A stretch of 64,000 bases of DNA from Roseiarcus sp963717215 (GCA_963717215.1 CAVQVS010000003.1:1-64000), one strand, 5' to 3'; numbered from the stretch's first letter, positions 17,411 to 27,626 are shown. The notes: a model not told the origin generated them from the letters alone. Program-made: numbers and translations.

Positions 17411-19112
17411 CTACACCTCCGCGTGCGCGCGAGCTTCGTATTCGCGAAGGTCCTTCTTCGATATTTTGCCGACCGGCGTCTTCGGCAGCGCGTCGCGAAT
17501 CTCCATCGCGCCGATCATTTCGTGCTTTCCCAGCCGCTCCTTCAGGAATGCCTTCATGTCGTCAAGCGTGAGCGTCGGCGCGCCGGTCTTCAATTTGACG
17601 AAGGCCTTCGGAGTTTCGCCGCGATAGTCGTCGGGAATTCCGATGACGCTGACTTCCTCGACCGACGGATGCTGATAAATCGCTTCCTCGATGTTGCGCG
17701 GATAGACGTTGAAGCCGCCGCACAGCAGCATGTCCTTCGTCCGGTCGACGATGAAAACGAAACCGTCCTCGTCCATATAGCCGACGTCGCCGGTGCGAAA
17801 AAAACCGTCCGCCGTCATTGCGTTCGCGGTCTCTTCCGGTTTTTTCCAGTACGCCTTCATGACGTTCGGGCCTTTGACGCAGATTTCGCCGCGCTCGCCG
17901 AGCTTGACCTCGCGCTCAGGATTGGCGACGTCGAGGAACTTCATCTCCGTGCTTGGATAAGGAAGCCCGCAGGAGCCACGCCGTCTTCCCCCCTCGCGCG
18001 GGTTGAAGGTTCCAGCCGGCGCCGTCTCCGTCATCCCCCAGCCTTCGTTCAATTGGCAGCCGATGATGCTTTCGAACCGTTCCTGCACGGCGACTGGCAG
18101 TGGGGCGCCGCCCGACGCACACAGGCGCAGCGACGAAAAATCCATTTTGTCGAGACCCGGGACGCTCAGAAGCGCGACATGCATCGTTGGCACGCCCATG
18201 TAGACGCTGATCTTCTTTTCGACGATGTCCTTGACCGCGGCCGCAGGATCGAAGCGCGGATGAAGGACGAGCTCCGCGCCCAACTTGAACCCGAGCAGCA
18301 TGACCACGGTGAGCGAATAGATGTGGAAGAGCGGCAGGATGCACAAGACCTTCTCCTCGCCGACGCGCAGCCCCTGTTCGCCGCGCGTCATCACCTCCGT
18401 GTAGAGCGAGCAGGCTGCGGTCAGATTGGCGTGGGTCAGCATCGCGCCTTTGGGCGAGCCGGTGGTGCCACCGGTATATTGGATGACCGCCAGTTCGTCG
18501 GTGAGCAGCGCCCAGCGGGTGGATCCGATACTGGCCGTCGTTGTCGATGAGATTGCGGAACGCAATATGGCGCTCGTCGTGCTTGACGTCAGCCAGCATG
18601 CCTGCCGCCGACATCTGCGCTTTGACCGGCTCGGGCGCGGGCGTCATCTCGGCGAATTCGCCGATGATCAGCGTTTTGAGCCGCGTCGAGGCTAGCAGTT
18701 TTTCGGCTTGCGGATAGAGCGAGGCAACGTCGAGCGTGACGAGGATGTCGGTCTCGCTGTCTTCGATCTTCAATTTCAGCGTCGGCAGCGCGTCCAGGGG
18801 CGAATAGTTTACGACGACGCCGCCCGCCTTCAGCGCGCCGAAAAAGGCGATCACATAGTGCGGGGTGTTGGGAAGGAAGAGACCGACATGCACGCCCGGC
18901 CCGACGCCGAGCTTCTGGAACCCCGCCGCCGCGCGGTTGGCGAGGGCGTCGAGCTCCGCGTAGGTCAAGCGCTTGTTCATGAAGTCGAGCGCGGGCCGGA
19001 GGCCGAAGCGCTCCGCGGCCTGCTCCAGCACGCTCTGTACAGACGAGAGCTCGAGCGGCGCGTTCTCGCGCACGTGTGAGGGATAGGACTTCACCCATGG
19101 ATGAACCGACAT
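17411..19112 (-). pseudogene. Long-chain fatty-acid/aromatic acyl-CoA ligase (AMP-forming), frameshifted
   Basis: Activates a carboxylic acid to its CoA thioester through an acyl-AMP. The N-terminal segment (MSVHPWVKSYPSHVR, start at 19112) and the C-terminal segment lie in different frames, joined near 18511. Dropping one base from the run at 18511-18513 gives a continuous PLALLTDELAVIQYTGGTTG, and the P-loop YTGGTTGSPKGA follows. Other adenylation motifs are GWGMTETAPAG, GYMDEDGFVFIVDRTKDM and the catalytic Lys in PKTPVGKISKKDL. Reconstructed length is about 567 residues, normal for long-chain acyl-CoA synthetases. Probably a sequence error, since all active-site motifs are intact. Confidence 0.85.
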
Positions 19113-19452
19113 CGCCTGGCCTCGCGCTTCCTCTGGATCTCTTGGTCCGGCGGCCATCGGCGGCGGCGGACTAAACCTCAGTTGCCGCGTTCTCAGGCGC
19201 CCGTCAAGCGCGAGGCGGAACGATCGTTGCGCGCCGAGGCCGAGCGGCGCAGGATGGGCTTAGACCTCACCCGGGCCCTCTCTCCACCGGGCGTTCGGAA
19301 GAACGCCCATTCTCGACGCGCTAGGGGGGAGGGGGCGCTTGTGGCGCCGAAAACCCTTCTCTCTTGGAGAGAAGGTGGCGACGAAGCTCGCCGGATGAGG
19401 GCCTGCGGCGCGATTCGGCTATTGTCTTGGTCAGGGGTGGAGGTCTTCAGCG
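19113..19452. repeat. Intergenic region with an imperfect palindromic repeat
   Basis: No gene is seen. Within about 19263-19405 lie ACCTCACCCGGGCCCTCTCT and, further on, ACCCTTCTCTCTTGG/AGAGAAGGTGGCG ending in GGATGAGGGCC. This is the layout of the CT-rich/GA-rich palindromes that recur between genes in Rhizobiales. It differs from the GCAATGACG family at 17331 and 20225. Confidence 0.55.
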
Positions 19453-20167
19453 ATGGCCGACGGAAGCAAACGTCCTGTATGCGCGGTGGTTGGCGTCGGC
19501 CCAGGCAACGGCGAGGCGCTCGCCCGGCGTTTCGCCGCCGACGGGTACGCCGTCGCGCTGATGGCGCGACGGACGGAGCTCACAGCCAAGCTCGCTGGCG
19601 AACTGCCAGGCGCCAAGCCTTACCCTTGCGATGTGACCGAGGCGGCCTCGGTCGAGGCGGCGTTCGCGGCGACGCGCTCCGATCTCGGGGACGTGGACAC
19701 GCTCATCTACAACGCGGGCTCCGGCGTCTGGGGCCATGTCGAGGAGGTCAAGGCGGAGGATCTCGAGCGTTCGTGGCGTGTCAACACGCTCGGCCTCTTT
19801 CTGACCGGCCAGCAGGTGATTGCCGCCATGCGCAGGAAAGGGCAGGGGTCGATCATCGTCGTCGGCGCGACGGCTTCGCGGCGTGGCGCGGCGGGCGCGG
19901 CGGCCTTCGCCCAAAGCAAGATGGCGCAACGCGCGCTCGCCGAGTCGATGGCGCGCCATCTCTGGCCTGCAGGCATCCATGTCGCGCTGATCATTGTCGA
20001 CGGCGTCGTCGGCGGCCCGGTGACGCGCGCTCGAATTCGGCGACCGTCCGGACGATTTTTACATCGATCCCTCAGGCGTCGCCGCGATCGCCGCCGACCT
20101 CGTGAAACAAGATCGCTCAGCGTGGAGTTTTGAGGTCGAAGCGCGGCCGTTCAAGGAAAAGTGGTGA
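19453..20167 (+). pseudogene. Atypical SDR-family oxidoreductase, frameshifted
   Basis: A short-chain dehydrogenase-like protein with the cofactor motif VVGVGPGNGEALAR (residues 12-25) and YNAGSG. The active-site Ser is present in GATASRRG, but the usual catalytic tyrosine is phenylalanine: AFAQSK instead of YxxxK. The main frame breaks near 20025. The next frame reads LEFGDRPDDFYIDPSGVAA and ends FKEKW at 20167, a normal C terminus for this subgroup, giving about 237 residues. It may be a catalytically altered or non-canonical member. Cytosolic. Preceded and followed by palindromic repeats. Confidence 0.75.
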
Positions 20168-20224
20168 GGGCCATTGCGCGCGTTCGTCGGCGGGACCCGT
20201 CATCGGGAGGAGGGCAGCGGCGTG

Positions 20225-20288
20225 GCGATCCAGGGCTCGTAGGGTGCTCGACGTTCCCCGGGATTGCTTCGCTTCGCTCGCAATGACG
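20225..20288. repeat. REP-like palindromic repeat, copy 2
   Basis: The left arm GCGATCCAGGG (20225-20235) and right arm CCCCGGGATTGCTTCG continuing to CTCGCAATGACG (20256-20288) match the copy at 17331-17403. It sits between the SDR gene and egtD, which are convergent. Confidence 0.7.
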
Positions 20289-20316
20289 AAGGCGGTTGGA
20301 TTACTCGGCCCTAGAC

Positions 20317-21273
20317 TCACGTTTCCGCGCTGAGACCGAACACCGCGAACAACTCAGCCGGGTCGCTCCAAAATTTGTCCACCCGCCAGCCCGATCGTTG
20401 CGCCGCATGGGCGAAGCCCGCGACGTCGAACTTGCGGCAAGTCTCGGTATGGATGGTTTCGTCTTCCGCGAAGGCGAAACTGCTGCCAGCCACGGAAACC
20501 GTCTGCGGCCTAAGGCTCACGATGTGCATCTCGATCGCGGACTCGCGCTCGTTCCATCGGGCTTCGTGGGCGAACCCATCGAGTGCAAAATCGCCGTCAA
20601 GTTCGCGATTGATGCGGACCAGAAGATTGAGATTAAATTCCGCCGTCACGCCTCGCTTGTCATCGTAAGCCGCGATCAGGGTCTCGATGTCTTTGCGCAG
20701 GTCGACGCCGATAATGGCCTTGCCGCGCGATCCCACATGCTCGCGCATCCGGCGGAGCAGAGCGACTGCGTCCGGGGGCAGGAGATTGCCGAGCGTGCTT
20801 CCAGGAAAAAAAGCGGCGCGGGGACGAGCGGGGACATCGGCCGGAATGTCAAAGTCGTAGGTAAAATCGGCGATGATCGGCCGCGTCGGGAGTTCGGGAA
20901 ACCGATCCCGAAACCGCTCGAGTGTCTCACCGAGGAAATCCGCCGCGATATCAATCGGCGCGTACAGGCGCGGCGCATGAAGCGCATCGATCAGGATCTC
21001 GGACTTGATCGCCGCTCCCGCGCCGTATTCGAGCAACACGACACGTTCCCCGCACAGAGTCGCCATCTCCTCGGCGTGGCTGCGAAGAATCGCGGTCTCG
21101 GTCCGGGTCAGATAATATTCGTCGAGGCGCGTGATCTCCTCGAACAGCTCCGAGCCGCGCTGGTCGTAGAGCCAGCGGCTGGGCAGCGTCTTTTGTCTTT
21201 GCGACAGGCCAGCGAGCACATCGGCTCTAAACGCTTCATGCTGGCTGAGTTTCAATTCGACGAGGTCGAGCAT
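20317..21273 (-). CDS. egtD: L-histidine N-alpha-methyltransferase EgtD
   Basis: Catalyses SAM-dependent trimethylation of histidine to hercynine, the first step of ergothioneine synthesis. Recognised from LPSRWLYDQRGSELFEEIT, LLEYGAGAAIKSEILIDAL (SAM binding), the characteristic FFPGSTLGN and the C-terminal TETCRKFDVAGFA region. 318 residues, normal length, no signal peptide, cytosolic. The ATG lies one base after the egtB stop, so the two are one transcript and probably translationally coupled. Intact. Confidence 0.95.
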   Translation of the reverse strand: MLDLVELKLSQHEAFRADVLAGLSQRQKTLPSRWLYDQRGSELFEEITRLDEYYLTRTETAILRSHAEEMATLCGERVVLLEYGAGAAIKSEILIDALHAPRLYAPIDIAADFLGETLERFRDRFPELPTRPIIADFTYDFDIPADVPARPRAAFFPGSTLGNLLPPDAVALLRRMREHVGSRGKAIIGVDLRKDIETLIAAYDDKRGVTAEFNLNLLVRINRELDGDFALDGFAHEARWNERESAIEMHIVSLRPQTVSVAGSSFAFAEDETIHTETCRKFDVAGFAHAAQRSGWRVDKFWSDPAELFAVFGLSAET

Positions 21274-21274
21274 C

Positions 21275-22553
21275 TCAAATGTCTCCCGCGAGTCTCAGCC
21301 CCGAGAACTGCCACCGCGCATCGGGGGGAAAGAAATTGCGATAAGCGGGCCGCATGTGACCGACCGGAGTCGCGCACGAGCCGCCGCGCAAGACGAACTG
21401 CCCAGACATGAACTTGCCGTTGTATTCTCCGACCGCGCCTTCCGCCGGATGAAACCGCGGGTAGGGCGCAAAGGCGCTGCGTGTCCACTCCCACACGTCG
21501 CCATAGATCTGCCGAAGGCCCGTTTGCCCGACGTGCGCAGGGGCGGGACGCAGGCGCCCCGAACTCGACGAAGTTTCCGCGCAACGGCTCGCCAAGCGCG
21601 GCGTGCTCCCACTCGAACTCGGTCGGCAATCTTCGTTGAGCCCAGGTGGCGAACGCGTCCGCCTCGTAATAGCTCACATGCGTGACCGGCGCGTCGGGAT
21701 CGACGGGCTGCGCGCCGCGCAGCGTCATCGACCAGTAGCCGTCCTCGCGCTCGTCCCAATAGAGCGGCGCCGCCCAGCCTTCCGACTGCACCGTCGCCCA
21801 TCCGGCGGAGAGCCAAAGCAGCGGCGTCCGATAGCCGCCGTCGGCGATGAACGCCATCCATTCCGCATTGGTGACGAGCCGGTTCGCGAGTTCATAGGGT
21901 TCGAGCAACACGCGATGTCGCGGCCCCTCGCAGTCGAAACCGAAGCCCTGGCCGTCGTGTCCGACCTCCACCACGCCGCCATCGAATTTGCAGTACGCAG
22001 GCGCCGCACGGTCGGTCCTGCCGACTGCAATCGGGCCTGGATCCTTGTAGGCGGGATGCAGAGGGTTCTGCGCGAACAGGTGCAGAATGTCGGTGAGCAG
22101 CAATTCCTGATGCTGCTGTTCGTGATTGCAGCCGAGCTCGATCAGTTCGGCGACCGCGGCGCCAAGATCGTCCTGCATGAGCGACGCCATCGCGCGGTCG
22201 ACATGGTCGCGATAGGCGATGATCGCCTCGAGTGCGGGGCGCGTGATCATGCCCCGTCGTGGACGCGGCTGACGGGCGCCGATGCTCTCGTAGTATGAGT
22301 TGAAGAGGAAATTGAACTGAGGATCGAAGGCGCGATAGCCGGGAAGATTCGGTTCGAGAATCATCCGCTCGAAAAACCACGTCGTATGCGCGAGATGCCA
22401 TTTCGCCGGGCTCGCGTCCGGCATCGACTGCACGGTCGCGTCCGCGTCTGATAGAGGCGCGCCGAGGCGTGCGCTGGCTTCGCGCACTGATCGATAAAGC
22501 GTGCCGAGGTCGGGATTTCGCTCCGGGGCGTCGTGGGGCTGCGAGAGACGCAT
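21275..22553 (-). pseudogene. egtB: Ergothioneine sulfoxide synthase EgtB, frameshifted
   Basis: A non-haem iron enzyme that joins hercynine and a thiol (gamma-Glu-Cys or Cys) with oxygen. The N-terminal DinB-like domain carries the iron ligands in KWHLAHTTWFFE and NHEQQHQELL (HxxxHxE). The C-terminal FGE-sulfatase domain reads THVSYYEADAFATWAQRRLP, then YGDVWEWTRSAF and FVLRGGSCAT. The frame breaks at the CCCC at 21557-21560 (GGGG on the coding strand); dropping one G restores VEFGRLRPAPAH. Reconstructed length is about 425 residues, normal for EgtB. Upstream of egtD in one operon. No egtC, egtA or egtE is near. Confidence 0.88.
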
Positions 22554-23199
22554 GCGATTCTCGTCCTTGTTTAAGGGGCGCCGTTTGCACGCCGGAGCGC
22601 CGCATATGGGATGCCCATGGGCATTCGCGAGGGGCGGCAGGCGGAATAATTCTTATTCTGATGGCGAATGAGCGGCCTCACTCCTATTGGCCTAAATTCG
22701 GCCCGCAATGCGCCACAGTTGCGACATGGAGCGCCGGCCACACGGCTTTCATGTGCATGGTTGCGCCCTCCAAGCCGGGAGCGGAACTCGCAAGCCCCGC
22801 GTTTGTTCCCACCCGGTCGCGGCGACGGGATGACTTCGTCAAACAGGCCGGCTGCAATTCGAGTTTGAGGTTGAAGCCGATCATTCAAAAAAACTAGCGT
22901 GGGCGAAGCTGCGCGGGCAATTGATCTTAGGTATTGGAAAATCGTGTTCGCCGAATGATCGGCCCCACGGCGTGACACTTCGGCTAGCGAAGATCCGCAT
23001 GCGCCCCGCATCGCGCGGCCCGGACGAGCGCCGCCACCCAGCCGCCAAGTCGCGCAGGAACGCGTTCGTCCCCTGCAAGGGTGATTTTCTTAGCGAGACG
23101 CTCTCTAAGCGTTTATTGGCGGTCACTTGCTCGGCGGTTCGCGCGTTGGTTGCATACGAGCGTTGCAGAGCCGCGGCCTAGGGCCGCGGCGAAAGCTGC
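22554..23199. other. 646-base gap without a recognised gene
   Basis: No frame on either strand shows a domain or a convincing start. A 9-bp GC hairpin GCCGCGGCC/GGCCGCGGC (23170-23190, loop TAG) lies 9 bases beyond the stop of the reverse-strand HAD gene and may end its transcript, although no T-run follows. The part around 22880-22960 is AT-richer. The gap also contains the upstream region of egtB. Confidence 0.4.
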
Positions 23200-23892
23200 T
23201 CAGGACGGTCCAAGGCCGAGCAGCGCGGGCAATTCGGCCAGCGTCCGGATCTCGAAGTCGGGGCTGCCGGGAAGGCGTTCGCGGCGCTGGCCGTAGCGGT
23301 TGCACCAGACGACGCGCATGCCGAAATCGGACGCCCCATGCGCGTCCCAGGCGTTGGAGGATTGGAACGAGATCGCGCTCGCCGCGAGATGGAGGGAGTC
23401 GAGCGCGTATTGATAGACGTCGGGGTGGGTCTTGAAGGCGCGGACGGCGTCGACCGAGAGGACGGCGTCGAACATCGCCTCGAGCCCCGAACGCTTGACC
23501 AAAGCCTCGAGCATCATGGGCGAGCCGTTGGAGAGGATGGCGGTTTTGAACCCGGCCTCGCGCAGGCTCGCGAGCACGGCGGGAACCTCCGGGAACGGCT
23601 CGAGGCCGAGATAGAGGTCCATCAGGCGCTCGCGTAACGAGGGCTTCTCAAGATCGAGGCTTTCCAGCGCGAAATCGAGCGCGTCGCCGGTGACCTGCCA
23701 GAAGTCGGCGTAGCGGTTCTCGAGCGTGCGCAGCCATGCGTATTGGAGCTGCTTGTCGCGCCAGAGCGCGGTCAGCGCGGCGCGGCGATCCTCCGGCACG
23801 TCGGGGCAGCGCGCCGCGGCGGAGGCGAAGTCGAACAGGGTTCCGTAGGCGTCGAAGACGCAGGCCTGAATGCCGTCAAGGGTGCGGGTCAA
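23200..23892 (-). CDS. Haloacid dehalogenase, type II (HAD superfamily)
   Basis: Hydrolyses L-2-haloacids through an aspartyl ester. All HAD motifs are present: the nucleophile in VFDAYGTLFD (about residue 12), SNGSP (motif II), Lys in FKTHPDVYQYALD (motif III) and SSNAWDAHGASDFG, the type II dehalogenase version of motif IV. 230 residues. The start is a TTG at 23892, preceded by TGGAG and overlapping the stop of the upstream membrane-protein gene by four bases (TTGA), which suggests translational coupling. Cytosolic and intact. Confidence 0.87.
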   Translation of the reverse strand: MTRTLDGIQACVFDAYGTLFDFASAAARCPDVPEDRRAALTALWRDKQLQYAWLRTLENRYADFWQVTGDALDFALESLDLEKPSLRERLMDLYLGLEPFPEVPAVLASLREAGFKTAILSNGSPMMLEALVKRSGLEAMFDAVLSVDAVRAFKTHPDVYQYALDSLHLAASAISFQSSNAWDAHGASDFGMRVVWCNRYGQRRERLPGSPDFEIRTLAELPALLGLGPS

Positions 23893-25724
23893 CGAGGCTC
23901 CAGTGTCTTCGCAAGCTCGTTCTCCAGGATGGCGATGCGTCGCCGAAGCGTCTCGCTTTCGACCTGAGCATAGGCGATCTCGGCGTCGCGGGCGAGGCTG
24001 CCGAGCAGGTGGCGCTCGCTCGAGTCGAGATCGGTTCCGATCTCGTGGCCGCCGTAGAGGACGAGCGCGTAGCAGCGACGCGCATTGCCGACCGGCACGA
24101 CGAGCACCGGCCGCTCGAGATCGTCCGGAAGCTCGGCAGGGAAGGCGGGAGCGGCGTCGACCGAATCGGGAGTGTAGGGCTTTCGGTCGAACCGCGCCGA
24201 GAGCAGGGGATGGTTGCTGGTCAGCGCATCGGCGTGGTCGGCGTCCCATCCGGCGCTGAGGCTTCGGGCGAAGAGGCCGTCCTGCTCGCGAAACAGCGCC
24301 GCCGACGCCAGGCGGAGCGTTTGCATCGGCTCGTTCACCAGGAGCCGCTCGATCTCGTCGAGGCTGTCGGAATTCTGAATCGTCTCGCCCACCGCGGCGA
24401 GATGATGCTCGGCGCGGATGAATTTGCGATCGAACAGGCGGTCCATGAGCTCGGTCGCAAACTCGTGGCCGCGCGCGATCAGATAGACGAGACCCGAAGC
24501 GACCACGACCCAGGCCCAGTCGGGCATGTGGATGTACTCGTCGATCACCTCGATCTGCTTGTGGAGGAAGAGGACCGGCACGCTGAGCAGAAGGCCGAAC
24601 GCGGTCGCCCGGCGAAGCGGGATCCAGACGTTGACCACGGTCTTCCGCCGCACCGCCTCGACGACGAACAGGCACAGGATGCCGTTGACGAGGGAGAGCG
24701 CGCCGGCGACTTCCTCCGGCGCCTGACCTTTGCCGAGCAGATCGCCGAACAGCGAGGTTTCCTGAGAGAGCTGGGCGAGCAGATAGGCCGGAAGGCCGAT
24801 CAGGCAGCCCCAGATCACCCAGCGGATGCGCTGATAGTCGCGGGGCGAGAGATCCCGCCGGCGTCCGATCAGGATCGCAAGCGCGCCGACGCTGACCGCA
24901 AAGCCGATCAAGAGCATGCTGCGCGCCCAGATTTCGGCCGGAGTAGCCGAAGACGGTCGCCATGCTGGCGAGCGCGACGCCCAGGAACACAATCGCCAGA
25001 GCCGGCAGGGCGCGCTCGATCGTCCGCCATCGCCCCTCGGCGCGGTCGACCGGCGCCCTCAGCGCGAACAGCAGGAGCCCAGTATAGGCGGCGGCCTGCA
25101 TCACGAGGAAAATGACGTTCTGCGCCAGAAGCGCGCGGGGCCAAAGCTGGAGCCAGGCCCAGAACTGAAACGCCTGGCCGGGATTGAACTGGATCACGTA
25201 GATGAAGAAGCCCCAGGTCATGAGGCCCGGGCGCGTCCACACCAGCCAGGCCGCGCCGAGCACAACCAGGATTCCGGCGATCGTGTCGAGCACGATGACG
25301 ACGTCGAGCAGGCGATTGGTCGGCCGCGGCTCGGCGGCGAGCTTGACTTCGCTGCAGTGCGTGCTCTGGCGACGGGGCGAAGATAAGCGTCGCCTCGCGT
25401 CCCGCCGTGACGTAGGTCACGCCGCCCCATTGCGACAGCAGACTGGCGCAGACGACTGGTGTCGACGGGCGCGCAGCGCATCGCGGCAAGATCGAGCCGA
25501 TCGCCGGCGCGCACGCCCGCACGCCAGGCAGGCGAATCCTGCTCAGCTTTCGAACGGGCCCTGGACGTCGTAAATCCGTCCGTCGCCGTCCATCGCGAGA
25601 CCGAACGAGCCCAGGGGACGGACGACCCGAAGCAAGTCGGGGGCGATCATCGCCAGCGCATAGACGGTCAAAAGCAAGAGAGCGACGCGGCCGAAAAGGC
25701 GTCGCGCCCTTGCCGCTCACTCAT
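23889..25724 (-). pseudogene. PDZ-like/multi-TM/GAF-like membrane protein, multiply frameshifted
   Basis: At least four frames must be joined from the ATG at 25724. The N terminus has one membrane helix (LLLLTVYALAMIAPDLLRV), then a periplasmic PDZ-like part (GLAMDGDGRIYDVQGPFES, WRAGVRAGDRLDL). A block of about seven hydrophobic helices follows (AGILVVLGAAWLVW, VIFLVMQAAAYTGLLLFAL, ALVIVFLG-type). The cytosolic end is GAF-like (ETIQNSDSLDEIERLLVNEP, then VLVVPVGNARRCYALVLYGG) and closes with a coiled coil (LRRRIAILENELAKTL). The shape suggests a membrane sensor lacking an output domain. It overlaps the dehalogenase gene downstream. Junctions lie near 25680, 25560, 25465, 25355 and 24935. The family name is unknown to me. 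Confidence 0.65.
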
Positions 25725-25784
25725 CAGCCGATGCTCCGCGGGGCAAGACGAGGGACCTCCTTCAATGGCGCTGAGGAAACGAGG

Positions 25785-26325
25785 CTAACCGCGACGCAGG
25801 TCTTTGTACATAAGCCGCGTCGCGTCGTAGCTTTCCTCGAAGGCGTTGCGCGCGTAATTCGGAATCGCGCCGGCGAGGCTATACCCGAGCGAGCGATAGA
25901 GGGCTTCGGCCGCGTCGCCCGCGGTGTCGAGCGTCAGCAGCCATCGGCCCTCTCTGGCCGCGTGCCGTTCGATCTCCTGCATCAGCGCCCGGGCGACGCC
26001 GGCGCGGCGAAAGGCCGGATCGACGAGAACCTTGGAAACCTCGGCGTGATGACGCTTGCTCGGCATCGAATTGAGATCGAGCTGCGCCGTTCCGGCGATC
26101 ACGCCGCCAAGAGTCGCGATGAGGACGAGCTTCGCCGCCGGCCGCGTGCGGCGCCGCGACCCTGTCCTGCCAGTAGGCGCGCGCTTCGCTCTGATCGAAC
26201 GGCATGACGAAGCCGATGCTCGCGCCCTCGTGCACGCAAGCCTGCAGGATTTGGGCGAGCCGTTCGACGGTCTTGGCGAGCGCAGCGGGGTCGAGCGCGG
26301 CGACGTTTATCGTTTGGGCTTCCAC
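25785..26325 (-). pseudogene. GNAT-family N-acetyltransferase, frameshifted
   Basis: Transfers an acetyl group from acetyl-CoA to an amine. The first frame gives the N terminus with GFVMPFDQSEARAYWQDRV. The second gives LVLIATLGGVIAGTAQLDL, the acetyl-CoA-binding loop VLVDPAFRRAGVARALMQ and the C-terminal AEALYRSLGYSLAGAIPNYA. The junction is near 26145. Reconstructed length is about 179 residues, normal for the family. Cytosolic. Substrate unknown. Confidence 0.8.
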
Positions 26326-26474
26326 GATCTCACCGGAAAACGCGCTGTGCGCTGCCTGCTGGCGAGAATAGCCTCGGAGATGAGAGCGTCAATGTCGCGA
26401 CCTGACGAGCGCGCCCGAATTGCGCGTGACGCCAAACTCTTGCACAGTCGCACCTCCCCCAACGGAATGAATCG

Positions 26475-27578
26475 ATGTCGTCCCCGCACCACGCCTCCAT
26501 TCCGGCCTGGGCTTGGGCTGTGCCCCTGCTCGCGAGCGCCCTTGTGGCGCTGAAGATGTTCCATATCGTCCCTGCCGACGACACCTCCGTATTGATTCTC
26601 GCCGGTCTCTTTCTTGCCGCCACGGTGTTCGCCGCCGTCCACCACGCCGAAATGCTCGCGCTCAAGCTCGGCGAGCCTTTTGGCTCGATCCTTCTCGCGG
26701 TTGCGGTGACGGTGATCGAAGCCGGGCTCATAGTCTCGATCATGCTTGCCGGGTCCGAGGGCAGCGAGCGCGTCGCCCGCGACACGGTGTTCGCGGCGGT
26801 GATGATCGTCCTCAATGGCGTGGTCGGGCTCTGTCTCGTGCTTGGCGGGGGCAAGCACTTCGAGCAGGCCTTCCAACTTCAGGGTGCGGCCTCCGCGCTC
26901 GCGGTGCTTGGGACTTTGGCGACGCTGGCGCTGATCCTGCCCAATTTCGTCGTGGCGGCCTCCGGCCCGTCCTATTCCATTCTGCAGCTGGAGGGGATCG
27001 GCCTGATGGCGCTCGTCCTCTGGTGCGTGTTCGTGTTCGTGCAAACCGTAAAGCACCGCGATTATTTCCTCGACGCTCCTGGCGGCGACGATTCTGGCGA
27101 GGCGTCACACAACGCCCCCAGTGTTCTGATCACGCTTTTGAGCCTCGGCCTGCTGGTGGTTTCGCTTGCCGCAGTCGTGCTGCTGGCCAAGACGCTGTCC
27201 TATCCGGTCGACGTGGCGATCGGCGCGGCTGGGCTGCCGAAGGCCTTCGTCGGGGTCGTCATCGCGCTTATCGTGCTCATGCCCGAAGGGCTTGCCGCGA
27301 TAAAATCCGCGCTTCGCAATCGGCTGCAGAACAGCATCAATCTCGCGCTCGGCTCGGCCATCGCCAGCATCGGCCTGACCATTCCGACGGTAGCGCTGGT
27401 CTCGATCGTGCTCAGCCGTCAAATCGCGCTGGGCGTTTCGCCAACCGATATGACGCTGCTCATTCTGACCCTCTATATCTCCGCTCTGACGCTGGGCACC
27501 GGGCGCACGACCGTGCTGCAGGGCGCCGTGCATCTCGTTATATTCGCCGCCTTCATGCTGGTCTCGGCGGTGCCGTAG
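26475..27578 (+). CDS. chaA: Calcium:proton (sodium:proton) antiporter, ChaA-like
   Basis: An inner-membrane CaCA-family exchanger of 367 residues with about 11 hydrophobic helices. The two inverted repeats carry the signature motifs: GEPFGSILLAVAVTVIEAGL in the first half and NRLQNSINLALGSAIASIGL in the second, each with the acidic or polar residues of the ion path. It expels calcium or sodium in exchange for protons and helps pH and salt tolerance. Intact, standing alone between the GNAT gene (divergent) and the PanE-like gene. Confidence 0.92.
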   Translation: MSSPHHASIPAWAWAVPLLASALVALKMFHIVPADDTSVLILAGLFLAATVFAAVHHAEMLALKLGEPFGSILLAVAVTVIEAGLIVSIMLAGSEGSERVARDTVFAAVMIVLNGVVGLCLVLGGGKHFEQAFQLQGAASALAVLGTLATLALILPNFVVAASGPSYSILQLEGIGLMALVLWCVFVFVQTVKHRDYFLDAPGGDDSGEASHNAPSVLITLLSLGLLVVSLAAVVLLAKTLSYPVDVAIGAAGLPKAFVGVVIALIVLMPEGLAAIKSALRNRLQNSINLALGSAIASIGLTIPTVALVSIVLSRQIALGVSPTDMTLLILTLYISALTLGTGRTTVLQGAVHLVIFAAFMLVSAVP

Positions 27579-27626
27579 TCCGACGCGGGCGGCGGCGTCT
27601 CTCGTTCAGATAAGGATTTGGGTGAT

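Noticed and set aside
22571..23011. 146-residue open frame on the minus strand
   Set aside because: No motif, no ribosome-binding site and Arg-rich out-of-frame composition; left as part of a gene-poor gap.
24908..25720. Single 270-residue protein on the minus strand
   Set aside because: It mixes one short true segment of the membrane protein (LLSQWGGVTYVTAGREATLI) with out-of-frame sequence on both sides.
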